Positions 18,014 to 28,105 of a stretch of 64,000 nucleotides of DNA are shown piece by piece (within the stretch, counting starts at the first letter, position 1; each line of letters starts with the position of its first letter). The notes below the pieces were generated by a model. It was not told where the DNA came from. It was given only the letters and a program-made list of their open reading frames with translations, and made no database searches. Source of the DNA: Balneolaceae bacterium. Lineage in GTDB: Bacteria > Bacteroidota > Rhodothermia > Balneolales > Balneolaceae. A program made the translations under genes and the position numbers. Where the stretch lies: NCBI GenBank assembly GCA_034521445.1, contig JAXHMM010000003.1:186001-250000 (forward strand). Direction: 5' to 3'.

Positions 18014-19267
18014 TTATTTGAGATTCAAAGTCAGTCCGATACCGGGGAGGTGGGCGTAAGTGTTGTAGACGCCATCGGGACTCATCGGCGATTCGGTGGT
18101 ACGGCGCTCCTTGGCGCGGATAAAGATATAGGCGACATCCACCTCCACCGCAGGCGTCAGCGCGTAGGTGAGTCCTCCGGAGAAGAGCAGCCGGTCGGAA
18201 TCGGGCAGGGTAGGGTCAAGGTATTCGTCCGGGATGGGGTTCTTGTCGTAGGCCAAGCCGCCACGCAGGGTGAGTCCCTGGACCCCGAAGCCGGTGTATT
18301 CGATGCCGCCGCGGATCTGCCAGGAGTCCTGGAAATTCCGTTCGTTCACAAGCTCGTCGCCGCCCAGGGCGGGAATGACCTGGTCGAACTGCAAGGCCAG
18401 CTCGTCGTAGCTTGACCAGCCCCACCAGACGTAATCCACTTCGGCGCGCAGCCCGTCCATGATTTCCACGTTCAGGGCGGCCACCCAGCTGGCGGGCAGC
18501 TCGATCTCGGCGCTCCCGCCGGCCTCATCGGGAAAGCCCACGTTCAGATTGGTGAAGGTGGCTTCGCCTTCGTACTCGGTGGTCACCGAACTGCGGTAGG
18601 TGAATCCCAGGGTGACCCGGTCAACGGGTTCGTAGAGCAGTCCCAGGTTATACCCGTATGCCGGTTCCTTAAGTTCGCCCTCAAGCGAGAAGGTGCCTTC
18701 GGGTGTAAAGGTGCTTACGGCGCGGCTGAGTGTGACCTCCCCGTGAAAGGCGATCATGAGTCCGGCCCCCACCTTGATGTCGCCTAAGCCGAAGTCGGGC
18801 AGCTCATAGCCTACGGCAGGGTTGGCGAAAAGGGTCTGGATTTCGGCTTCGATGGAGTGCTCTCGTCCCACCCAGTCCGACGGCCATTTGGTGCCCAGGC
18901 CGAAGGGGGCGTAGACTCCGATGCCGGCCGTCAGGCCGTCGGTAATCTGCGCGGTGCCGTACAGGTTGGGCACGAGGAAGTTCTGCTTCTCCATATTCAC
19001 TTTTTGCCCGGCCGGGGCAAGAGGACCCAGGTTCCGGAAGCTGGAGCGCGGAGCGATGACAGTAGCGCCGCCGGCGATCTGTATGCCGTCCAGGTTGGCC
19101 AGGCCGGCGGGGTTATAGTAGATGGTGGAGGCGTGGTCGGCGAAAGCCGTGAATGCACCCATGAGCGCATTGGCGCGCATGCTTGCCTCGTAGATGGAAA
19201 ACCCGCCGGCAAATGCGCTGCTTGATCCGAACAGCACCAGTGCCAGAATAGCTATGATTCTTCGCAT
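18014..19267 (-). CDS. OmpP1/FadL-family outer membrane transport protein
   Basis: The 417-residue protein has a signal peptide (1-20, 'LALVLFGSSSAFAGG') and then the FadL N-terminal hatch region ('GFSIYEASMRANALMGAFTA'), followed by 'AGLANLDGIQIAGG' and many amphipathic beta strands. It closes with a barrel strand ending in 'LPGIGLTLNLK', with a C-terminal aromatic-poor residue. Family members take up long-chain fatty acids and other hydrophobic compounds. A strong Shine-Dalgarno (AAAGGAGA) lies 7 nt before the ATG. The SGNH lipoprotein gene follows in the same unit. Confidence 0.9.
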   Translation of the reverse strand: MRRIIAILALVLFGSSSAFAGGFSIYEASMRANALMGAFTAFADHASTIYYNPAGLANLDGIQIAGGATVIAPRSSFRNLGPLAPAGQKVNMEKQNFLVPNLYGTAQITDGLTAGIGVYAPFGLGTKWPSDWVGREHSIEAEIQTLFANPAVGYELPDFGLGDIKVGAGLMIAFHGEVTLSRAVSTFTPEGTFSLEGELKEPAYGYNLGLLYEPVDRVTLGFTYRSSVTTEYEGEATFTNLNVGFPDEAGGSAEIELPASWVAALNVEIMDGLRAEVDYVWWGWSSYDELALQFDQVIPALGGDELVNERNFQDSWQIRGGIEYTGFGVQGLTLRGGLAYDKNPIPDEYLDPTLPDSDRLLFSGGLTYALTPAVEVDVAYIFIRAKERRTTESPMSPDGVYNTYAHLPGIGLTLNLK

Positions 19268-19568
19268 GAGATCTCCTTTAGATGTTGATGATCAGATTTT
19301 TGCGTGAGGTGCAACGGTGCAGGCGTTGAGCAGCCGTGCAGTTGCCGTTATGCGCCCCGCGGTAATTCACGGGCTTACATTATTAGCCCGATGGGATGTT
19401 CTACCAAAGAAATCGGGCGGTAACCGGGTACTTAGGTTAACAGTGTTAATCAGAAGTAAATAAAACCTGAGGTATTTTGAAAATATTACCGTAAAGACAC
19501 TCTTTTTATTTACCTCGGGTCATTTGGTTATATTCGCTCCGAAATTGCACGCAAAGCCCGAAAGACGG
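19268..19568. promoter_or_regulatory. Divergent promoter region between fadL and a methyltransferase, with a TTAACA-G-TGTTAA palindrome
   Basis: This 301-bp gap separates two divergent genes and is much more AT-rich than its surroundings. A perfect palindrome TTAACAGTGTTAA lies at 19437-19449, about 170 bp from fadL and 120 bp from the methyltransferase start. A TATATTCG box lies at about 19528-19535 on the plus strand. No coding frame of interest is visible. The palindrome is a candidate operator for the fadL unit; the regulator is unknown. Confidence 0.5.
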
Positions 19569-20309
19569 ATGAACTGGTTCGAAAAATGGTTTGACAGTCC
19601 CCTTTACGAATGGCTCTACGCCAACAGGGACCAGAAGGAGGCCACACGCCTCATCGACCTGCTGGAGGAGACCATGAACCTCCACCGGTGCGAGACCATA
19701 CTCGACCTGGGATGCGGGCGGGGCCGTCATTCCATTAGTCTCAACGAACGCGGCTACTGCGTGGTCGGTATTGATCTCTCGGAGACCGCCGTTCAGACCG
19801 CCCGCAGAAAAGCGGAGCAGAAAGGCCTGGAGAACCTGCGTTTCGAAGTGCGGGATATGCGCGAGCCTCTGCAGGAGCGGTTTGACGCCATTCTGAATCT
19901 GTTTACCACCTTCGGATATTTCCGCTCCGATCAGGAAAATGCGCGGGTGTTTGACAGTGTGGCCTCCATGCTGGAGCCTGACGGTATTTTTGTCGTCGAT
20001 TTTTTGAACGCCCCCCTGGTTCGCCGCTCCTACCGGCCCGAGGACAGCGGGGAGTACGAGGGCATTCAGTACGAGATCCGCCGCTATATAGAGAACGACA
20101 TGATTTTCAAGAAAATCACCTTCAGCGGAGACCGCCTGGAGGAACCCCGCCACTACGCCGAACGGGTCAAGCTCTACACGCTGGACTGGTTCAGGGAGGA
20201 GCTGGGAGAACGCGGACTGCGCATACGGCAGGTGTACGGAGACTACGAGGGAGGCAGCTACGATCCCGAAGAGAGCAGCCGGCTCCTAATGCTGGCCGAG
20301 TTCGAATAG
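19569..20309 (+). CDS. Class I SAM-dependent methyltransferase
   Basis: The 246-residue protein has the Rossmann methyltransferase core: motif I 'ILDLGCGRGRHSISLNERG' near residue 44, an acidic residue at the end of strand 2 ('VVGIDLSETAV'), and 'FDAILNLFTTFGYF' as motif IV. It belongs to the Methyltransf_25/UbiE-like group; the substrate cannot be predicted. I prefer the ATG at 19569 ('MNWFEKWFDSPLY') because this start is typical of the group. It is monocistronic. Confidence 0.88.
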   Translation: MNWFEKWFDSPLYEWLYANRDQKEATRLIDLLEETMNLHRCETILDLGCGRGRHSISLNERGYCVVGIDLSETAVQTARRKAEQKGLENLRFEVRDMREPLQERFDAILNLFTTFGYFRSDQENARVFDSVASMLEPDGIFVVDFLNAPLVRRSYRPEDSGEYEGIQYEIRRYIENDMIFKKITFSGDRLEEPRHYAERVKLYTLDWFREELGERGLRIRQVYGDYEGGSYDPEESSRLLMLAEFE

Positions 20310-20348
20310 GCTGTACCTGGCCGGGTCAGTTCCACCTGGAACCCCGCC

Positions 20349-21029
20349 TCAGATTTGCGTGTCCGGGAAGACCTCCTCGGCGCCGTGGGGCGGCTGGTCC
20401 AGGCTCCATGTTTCGAAATAGAAGTGCCGCTCGGAGCGCATGCGCTTGCTGTTGATACTGAAGAGGCGCAGGCTGTCGGAAATCCGGCTCCGGAAGACCG
20501 GGAACAGGTCCGCGTAAAGATTGTCGCTGGAGAACAGGTGCAGATCGTAGCCGTGGTGGGCCTGCTCCTTGTAAAGCACCCGGTGGCCTGCCAGCAGCAT
20601 ATCGCGCAGCTCCTCCTTGTGGTGCCCCACGTTGGAGTCGGCTTCCAGGTTGACGGCGGAGAGCTGGGCGTCGGGAATTTCCCGGTCTGGAGCTGCTTTC
20701 AATGGGGTGATCAGGATGGCCTCGCCTGTCTCCGCCTGCTCCAGCAGATCGGACAGGCAGTCAGCCCGGGCACGGTGCGTGCGATAGGAAGCGGCCCCCA
20801 GCGCATCGTCCAGTCCATCCAGCAGGTCTTCCAGGCTCTCCAGTACGTTGAGGCCGAAGCGCTCGCCCTCCAGGTCGGTGGCGGTAAGGTAGAACTTGGA
20901 GTAGGTGGGGGTGGGCTTCATGAAATCCTGCAGGGTGGCCTCCACCTCCTCTTCGGTCTTGTTGGCGTTTCGTTTCGCAAGGGTGTCCAGGCGCAGGTCA
21001 TGATTATAAAAAAGCTTCAGTATCTGCAT
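20349..21029 (-). CDS. Hypothetical acidic protein of 226 aa
   Basis: I do not recognise this family. The protein is soluble, has no signal peptide or membrane segment, and is rich in Asp, Glu and Leu. Two parts stand out: an N-terminal half with 'SLEDLLDGLDDALGAASYRTHRARADCLSDLLEQ', and a C-terminal half with 'HHGYDLHLFSSDNLYADLFPVF' and 'RMRSERHFYFETWSLDQPPHGA'. It stands alone after the hppA terminator and has an unusually structured upstream region with two palindromic sites and a nine-G tract, so its expression is probably regulated. Confidence 0.75.
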   Translation of the reverse strand: MQILKLFYNHDLRLDTLAKRNANKTEEEVEATLQDFMKPTPTYSKFYLTATDLEGERFGLNVLESLEDLLDGLDDALGAASYRTHRARADCLSDLLEQAETGEAILITPLKAAPDREIPDAQLSAVNLEADSNVGHHKEELRDMLLAGHRVLYKEQAHHGYDLHLFSSDNLYADLFPVFRSRISDSLRLFSINSKRMRSERHFYFETWSLDQPPHGAEEVFPDTQI

Positions 21030-21352
21030 GGCCTTAGTTTTATCGGGTGACTATTTGTTTTCTCAGGTCCCGTGCTGTGGATATCGTGCTGGACGGGGGG
21101 GGGCTCCCACAGGCTCCAAAAACCTTCCCCTGAATTTGTGAATTTTTCACAAAGGAGGCCGGCCCTGCCTGCGTATGCGTGTCACAGCAGTAGAAGAACA
21201 CAGCGCAGGTTGTGGTAAAAACACAAATTCGGGTATTCGATTTCAAGCCCCAGACAGGGGAGGGTAAGATAATGATCCTCGGCGGACTGTTCAGGCCACG
21301 GCTCTGCACCGTGAGGAAATCACACCGCCCCGTCCACCCAAAATAACCGCCC
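21030..21352 (-). promoter_or_regulatory. Upstream region of the 226-aa gene with twin TTGTG-N7-CACAA sites and a G9 tract
   Basis: This 323-bp stretch contains no convincing gene. It holds two 17-bp palindromic sites of the form TTGTG-N7-CACAA at 21136-21152 and 21210-21226. Their centres are 74 bp apart, close to seven helical turns. The first extends to TTTGTGAA-TTT-TTCACAAA. They resemble Crp/Fnr or Rex boxes but the spacing differs from both. A run of nine G residues lies at 21095-21103, about 66 bp before the start codon. A regulated, possibly loop-forming promoter is inferred. Confidence 0.55.
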
Positions 21353-21388
21353 AAAAAAAGAGCAGCGGCCAGAAATGACCGCTGCTCT
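21353..21388 (-). terminator. Intrinsic terminator after hppA
   Basis: On the minus strand AGAGCAGCGG (21388-21379) pairs with CCGCTGCTCT (21368-21359) over a 10-nt loop. A T7 run (21359-21353) follows. It is a strong terminator 59 nt past the hppA stop. Confidence 0.9.
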
Positions 21389-21446
21389 CGAAATTCGGTC
21401 AGCCCGCCGGGTACGTCCCGGTCAGGCCCAGGGATGGCCGCCGGAC

Positions 21447-23660
<2,214 letters not shown>

Positions 23661-23712
23661 GTCTTGGTTTGGTTAGGTGTCAGCGTTTGATGTCGGCGTC
23701 GATGGTTCAAAG

Positions 23713-24270
23713 TCAGTTGAAGGCATTCATGGCCGCCTCGATTCCCTCCCTGCAAAAGAAGAGGACCGCGTCTTCGGCCCGTTCCAGCGCCTCGCGTGCA
23801 ATCTTCTGCTGCCCGCTGTCGAAGCGCGAGAGCACGTAGTCGACCTGACGGCCCTCGGGAAAATCGCTGCCGATGCCGATACGAAGACGCGGGAAGGCAT
23901 CGGTGCCCAGCATGCGTATGATGTCTTTCATCCCGTTGTGTCCCCCGGCGCTTCCCCTGGCACGGAGTCGGACCGTGCCGAGGTCCAGGTCCAGGTCGTC
24001 GTAGCAGACCAGGCAGTGGTCCGGATCGATCTTGTACCAGCTGAGGGCCTGCTGCAGGGCGGTCCCGCTCTTGTTCATGTAGGTGGTGGGCTTCAGCAGC
24101 ACGAGGGTTTCACCCGCGTGGCGTCCCCTGCCTACATGAAAAGGGCCTTTGCCAGGCCCCATTCGAACCGACAGCGACGAAGCCAGCCGGTCCAACAGCT
24201 CAAATCCTATGTTGTGCCGGGTACCGGCGTATTCCGGTCCCGGATTCCCTAAGCCTGCAATGAGCAGCAT
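23713..24270 (-). CDS. pth: Peptidyl-tRNA hydrolase
   Basis: Pth frees tRNA from prematurely released peptidyl-tRNA. The 185-residue protein starts 'MLLIAGLGNPGPEYAGTRHNIGFELLD', with the catalytic His in 'TRHNIGF', and has the supporting 'PTTYMNKSG' and 'YDDLDLDLGTVRLRARGSAGGHNGMKDII' segments (the latter ending in the conserved GGHNG). It forms the conserved block prs-rplY-pth on the minus strand. Confidence 0.96.
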   Translation of the reverse strand: MLLIAGLGNPGPEYAGTRHNIGFELLDRLASSLSVRMGPGKGPFHVGRGRHAGETLVLLKPTTYMNKSGTALQQALSWYKIDPDHCLVCYDDLDLDLGTVRLRARGSAGGHNGMKDIIRMLGTDAFPRLRIGIGSDFPEGRQVDYVLSRFDSGQQKIAREALERAEDAVLFFCREGIEAAMNAFN

Positions 24271-24300
24271 GTGAAGGTGGCGTGGACTGGGATTGGCGGC

Positions 24301-25020
24301 CTATTCGGTCGCTTCTTCGTTGTCCTCTCCTTCGGCATCCTCTTCACCTTCGGGTGCCTCCTCGCCTTCTGGCAGTTCCTCGCCTTCGGGCAGTTCTTCG
24401 CCCTCTTCGAGCTCTTCCTCGCTGGGTTCCTCGGTGATGAGGGAAGAGGTAAGCAGGGCTTCGGATTTCGGGGGACGTATGGTTACGATGGTTCTTCCCA
24501 GGTCGTCCAGGGGCACAATGCCCTCTAGCTCAAGGTCCTCCACGTGGAGGGAGTCGCCGATCTCCAGCTCACCGATATCCACGGTATAGTCGCCGGGGAT
24601 GCGGTCCGGGAAGACCCGGATACGCAGGATGTGCATGGGCTGAAAGATCCGTCCGCCGCCCTCGGTCACGCCCACCGGGGTGCCGGTGGTGCGGATGGGT
24701 ATGCTGAGGGTCACCTTGTGATCCTCATGCAGTTCGTAAAAGTCCACATGCGTGGGACGGTCGGAAATGGGATGAAAGTCGGCGGTCTTGAGCAGGGTTT
24801 TGTAGGTATCCCCGTCGATCTTGAGTTCGATAATCTGCCGCTTGCTGACCGAGAGAATTTTCTCCAGTTCAAGTTCGTCGATGGAGAAGTGAATGTTATC
24901 CTCGGTTTCAGGGCCGTAAAGCACAGCGGGCACGCGCATGGAATCGCGCAGTGCGTCGGCCGCCTTGCGGCCCGTTTCGCGGAGCTCGCCCTGCAATTCT
25001 ACTACATCTGGAGTCGTCAT
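24301..25020 (-). CDS. rplY: 50S ribosomal protein L25/general stress protein Ctc
   Basis: L25 of the long CTC type binds 5S rRNA. The 239-residue protein has the N-terminal L25 domain (about 1-95, 'RVPAVLYGPETEDNIHFSI') and the TL5/CTC C-terminal beta domain (about 96-185, 'HKVTLSIPIRTTGTPVGV'). Beyond the usual length there is an acidic tail of about 45 residues with near-repeats of 'PEGEE'. The tail is low complexity and may be a salt adaptation. It is between prs and pth. Confidence 0.95.
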   Translation of the reverse strand: MTTPDVVELQGELRETGRKAADALRDSMRVPAVLYGPETEDNIHFSIDELELEKILSVSKRQIIELKIDGDTYKTLLKTADFHPISDRPTHVDFYELHEDHKVTLSIPIRTTGTPVGVTEGGGRIFQPMHILRIRVFPDRIPGDYTVDIGELEIGDSLHVEDLELEGIVPLDDLGRTIVTIRPPKSEALLTSSLITEEPSEEELEEGEELPEGEELPEGEEAPEGEEDAEGEDNEEATE

Positions 25021-25039
25021 GATACGTTAAACGTTAGTA

Positions 25040-25972
25040 TTAGTCGTCAAAAAGTGCACTGATGGTGTCGTTGGTATGGATACGCTGTACCGCTTCGGCG
25101 AATATGCCGGCAACGCTCAGCACCTTGATTTTGGCCGAGGGCTTGCGCAGCGGTACGGTATCGGTGACCAGCAACTCATCAATGGGCGAATCCTCGATTC
25201 GCTGGTACGCCGGCCCCGAAAGTATGGGGTGCGTACAGGTTGCGATAATCTTGTTGGCGCCCCGTTCCTTGAGGGCGGAGGCTGCATTGGTCAGCGTGCC
25301 GGCCGTATCGATCAGGTCGTCCACGATCAGCACGTTTTTGTCGGTGATCTCGCCGACGATGTTCATTACCTCCGCCACGTTCTGCTTGGGGCGGCGCTTG
25401 TCAATAAAAGCCAGTCGCGCACCCAGGTTTTTGGCGTAGGCGCGGGCCATTTTGAGACTTCCCACATCCGGGGCCACCACCACCAGGTTCTGGATGGGGT
25501 GCTCGGAAAAATGATCGATAAAGAGCCTGCTGGCATATAGGTGATCGACCGGAATGTCAAAAAAGCCCTGGATCTGCGAAGCGTGAAGGTCCATCGTCAG
25601 TATGCGGTCAGCGCCTGCCTCGGCGAGCAGGTTCGCCATAAGCTTGGCCGCGATGGACACCCGCGGCTGGTCCTTGCGGTCCTGCCGCGCATAGCCGAAA
25701 TAGGGGATGACGGCGGTGACCCGCTTGGCCGATGCCCTCTTGGCGGCGTCGAGCATCAGCAGAAGCTCGATGATGTGGTCGCCGGGCGGCGTGGTGGACT
25801 GCACCACGAAGACGTCTTCTCCGCGGATGCTCTGTTCGTACTTCACATAGAGCTCGCCGTCGGAGAACGGCTTGATGGTAACCTGCCCGAGATCCGTGCT
25901 GTAGTGCTCAGCGATGGCCCGCGAAAGAGCAAGATTGCTTCTTCCGGCAAATATTGCGAGGGGTGTGTCCAC
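25040..25972 (-). CDS. prs: Ribose-phosphate pyrophosphokinase
   Basis: PRPP synthetase makes phosphoribosyl pyrophosphate from ribose-5-phosphate and ATP for purine, pyrimidine, histidine and tryptophan synthesis. The 310-residue protein has 'RGEDVFVVQSTTPPGDHIIELLLMLDAAKRASA' early on, 'FGYARQDRK' (ATP loop), 'VVVAPDVGSLKMARAYA' and the PRPP loop 'NVLIVDDLIDTAGTLTNAA'. It starts at a GTG codon. It follows a tRNA-Gln gene and heads the prs-rplY-pth unit. Confidence 0.97.
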   Translation of the reverse strand: MDTPLAIFAGRSNLALSRAIAEHYSTDLGQVTIKPFSDGELYVKYEQSIRGEDVFVVQSTTPPGDHIIELLLMLDAAKRASAKRVTAVIPYFGYARQDRKDQPRVSIAAKLMANLLAEAGADRILTMDLHASQIQGFFDIPVDHLYASRLFIDHFSEHPIQNLVVVAPDVGSLKMARAYAKNLGARLAFIDKRRPKQNVAEVMNIVGEITDKNVLIVDDLIDTAGTLTNAASALKERGANKIIATCTHPILSGPAYQRIEDSPIDELLVTDTVPLRKPSAKIKVLSVAGIFAEAVQRIHTNDTISALFDD

Positions 25973-26000
25973 CGAAGGCTCAGGCTAAAAAGTTGAGAAT

Positions 26001-26030
26001 AAAAGAAAAGGATGGCTTCGCAGTCATCCT
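26001..26030 (-). terminator. Probable terminator after tRNA-Gln
   Basis: On the minus strand AGGATG (26030-26025) pairs with CATCCT (26014-26009). A T-rich tail TTTTCTTTT follows. It is a modest hairpin lying just downstream of the tRNA and just upstream of prs. Confidence 0.6.
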
Positions 26031-26049
26031 CTTATGCATATTGTTGTGT

Positions 26050-26119
26050 TGCCCGGGGAGGATTCGAACCCCCACTGCCTGGACCAAAACCAGGTGTCCT
26101 GCCATTAGACGACCGGGCA
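26050..26119 (-). tRNA. tRNA-Gln (anticodon TTG)
   Basis: The minus strand folds into a 70-nt cloverleaf. The acceptor stem is TGCCCGG/CCGGGCA, the anticodon arm CCTGG-TTTTGGT-CCAGG gives anticodon TTG, and the T arm is GGGGG-TTCGAAT-CCTCC with the invariant TTCGAAT. The variable loop is 4 nt. CCA is not encoded (the genomic sequence reads ACA after the acceptor stem). It precedes prs. Confidence 0.96.
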
Positions 26120-26169
26120 ATAATGCCATTTTTGACAGATTCAGATGATATGAATTTACCCATTCCATA

Positions 26170-27390
26170 TCAAGGATTAATTGCGGTCTGAAACACCTTG
26201 CAATCCTCACAGCGGCGTCCTCGACAGAAGTGACGGAGCTGGTAGACGGCCCCCAGGCGGCGCCGGTAGAGTTCCGGTGGGAGCTGGGTGAGGGCGAAGG
26301 GCACCAGAAGCTCGTCGGGCACCAGGGGACGGCAGGCCTCCCACGCCCGGCGGGCCCGGCGCATGAGCGAAGGCGGCCCCATACGCTCGCCCAGCAGATA
26401 GAGGGCCGGCAGAAAGACCGTGGCGTAGAGGATGGAGGCGCGCTCTGCACCGGGGCGCCCGTCCTCAGGCACCTCGTCCAGCAGCTCCCGCCATATCCGC
26501 TCCGGGTCTCCTCCTCGTAGGCGTTGCAGCGGCATCTGCTCCAGTGGGGCCCAGCAGGCGGCGGCCTGGCGTATGCGATGCCGTGGATGGTTGGCCGGGC
26601 GGCAGCCGCGGTGTTTCCAGCGCAGGGAAGGGTGACGGGCCAGCGCCTCCAGTCGGCTCGCGGGCCCCTCCGGGCGGGCCGCACCGGCATCCTCTACGGC
26701 CGGGAGTCGCCGGGATATCCCCCCGGCGGACTTCGGCGCAAAGGCGAGGTCGAAGAGATCCCGCATGGCATCCCGGTTGTGCTCGATGCCCAGTCCGTCA
26801 AAGAGGGCCTTGCCCGTCATATGCTTCCAGGCCTTCTCGGGAGGCAATCCCTGAGGCAGCCAGCGCAGGGTGTCCTCCACCTTCCGGATGAAGTAGAGGG
26901 CCCCGGCCCGCTCCATCTGGGCCTGGAACACCTCCGGGGGCAGCTCCCCGAGCAGGCCGCTGCAGGGCAGGGGATGGGGACGCGAGCAGGCCTCCAGGAA
27001 GTGGCCCAGCGGCGCTGTCAGGTGGGGGCGAAGGTAGAGCGTGGGGATGCGGGAGCCGTCGGTCCTTCGGGCGGGACGCCGCCTTCGCCCCTCGCAAACC
27101 ACCTGCAGCACCACCCCGTTGAAGTGGGGATCGTCGTGGTGGCCGTGGGCGTACCAGTCGCTGGCCCTCCAGTGCAGCTCCACGTCTCCGTGCCACGTCA
27201 GCGTGCCAATGGACAGGCGCGCGCCGAGGAAATCGGGTCCGTCGCTGCGGTTCTGCCGTCCCGGATGGTACACGGTGATGGACTCCCCGCGGTCGCATCG
27301 CAGGCCGCCGGTCCGGAATTGGCGGTGCCGCCAGACCCAGTGCAGGAGGGTCTCACGGTAGGGAAGGCGCGAGCGGCGCATGCCGGTCAC
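26170..27390 (-). CDS. DUF2851 family protein
   Basis: The 406-residue protein matches the DUF2851 family, common in Bacteroidota and relatives, by its N-terminal pattern: 'LHWVWRHRQF', 'DGPDFLGARLSIGTLTWHGD' and 'VELHWRASDWYAHGHHDDP'. A conserved Cys-containing end 'CRGRRCEDCKVFQTA' closes the protein. The molecular function is unknown. The arrangement of conserved His and Asp residues in the N-terminal part resembles nucleases, but this is only a suggestion. It lies upstream of the tRNA-Gln gene. Confidence 0.85.
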   Translation of the reverse strand: MTGMRRSRLPYRETLLHWVWRHRQFRTGGLRCDRGESITVYHPGRQNRSDGPDFLGARLSIGTLTWHGDVELHWRASDWYAHGHHDDPHFNGVVLQVVCEGRRRRPARRTDGSRIPTLYLRPHLTAPLGHFLEACSRPHPLPCSGLLGELPPEVFQAQMERAGALYFIRKVEDTLRWLPQGLPPEKAWKHMTGKALFDGLGIEHNRDAMRDLFDLAFAPKSAGGISRRLPAVEDAGAARPEGPASRLEALARHPSLRWKHRGCRPANHPRHRIRQAAACWAPLEQMPLQRLRGGDPERIWRELLDEVPEDGRPGAERASILYATVFLPALYLLGERMGPPSLMRRARRAWEACRPLVPDELLVPFALTQLPPELYRRRLGAVYQLRHFCRGRRCEDCKVFQTAINP

Positions 27391-27505
27391 CTCTTTTTAT
27401 GTTGCGGGATATTGGTTAAAATGCCTTACGGCAGGGGGCATGGCTGCAAACGGTCCCTATGAATAGGTGCCATCAACACCCAAACCTTACAACTGGTTAA
27501 CCGGT

Positions 27506-28006
27506 ATGGATGCAGAACACGGCGAGATACTGATGAACGGCGACCGGGTGCAGCGCTCCCTCAAGCGCATCGCCTTCCAGATCTCCGAGGCCAACCGCGC
27601 CGCCCTCCCCGTTATGCTTATAGGCATCAACCGGCGCGGTCACGTGGTGGCGCGCAGGCTTGCCGAGTACCTTTCGCCCCTCTACGACACGGAGGTCATG
27701 GTTCGGCAGCTCGACCTGGAGGAGGGCGCCCTCACCGGGGAAGATCCGGACGAGGACCATTTCATCGTGCTGGCGGACGACGTGATCTTCTCCGGCCATA
27801 CGATGTTCCAGGCGCTCTCGCTGCTGGCCGAACGCCTCCAGCCCAAGGAAGTGCATACGGTCACCCTGATCGACCGGGGACACCGCAAAATGCCCGTGGA
27901 GGCGCAGTTCTGCGGTCTCACCATTCCCACCAAGCTGAACGAGCACGTGCGGGTCAACGTGGAGGAGGACGCCATCCGGAATGTGGAGCTGACCAGGGGC
28001 GTCTAG
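27506..28006 (+). CDS. PyrR-like phosphoribosyltransferase
   Basis: The 166-residue protein has the type I phosphoribosyltransferase fold with the PRPP loop 'IVLADDVIFSGHTMFQAL' and a PyrR-like start 'RSLKRIAFQISEANR'. PyrR is a bifunctional pyrimidine-operon attenuator and weak uracil phosphoribosyltransferase; many Bacteroidota have only a relative of it. Loop residues of the classical 'DDVLYTGRT' are altered to 'DDVIFSGHT', so the activity is uncertain. I chose the ATG at 27506; a GTG at 27467 in frame would add 13 residues. No pyr genes are adjacent. Confidence 0.8.
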   Translation: MDAEHGEILMNGDRVQRSLKRIAFQISEANRAALPVMLIGINRRGHVVARRLAEYLSPLYDTEVMVRQLDLEEGALTGEDPDEDHFIVLADDVIFSGHTMFQALSLLAERLQPKEVHTVTLIDRGHRKMPVEAQFCGLTIPTKLNEHVRVNVEEDAIRNVELTRGV

Positions 28007-28028
28007 ATGCCCGGCAGGTTTTAAGAAT

Positions 28029-28053
28029 AGGCGAAAAAAGGGTATTTTCGCCT
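28029..28053. repeat. 9-bp hairpin after the PyrR-like gene
   Basis: AGGCGAAAA (28029-28037) and TTTTCGCCT (28045-28053) form a perfect stem with a 7-nt loop between the PyrR-like gene and the DUF3078 gene. It lacks a T-run after the stem, but its 3' arm begins with TTTT. It may act as a weak terminator or leader structure. Confidence 0.55.
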
Positions 28054-28105
28054 ACGAAAATTCAGCCGGCACTCCACACCTTCCATTCATACCCACAGAC
28101 TGCGA

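Noticed and set aside
21136-21152. Classical Crp or Rex binding site
   Set aside because: The half-sites are similar, but the spacer length differs by one base from both consensus patterns, so I report it as an unassigned palindrome.
21040-21354. A 104-codon minus-strand ORF upstream of the 226-aa gene
   Set aside because: Its composition is irregular, it has no homologous-looking motif, and it runs through the G9 tract, both palindromes and up to the hppA terminator.
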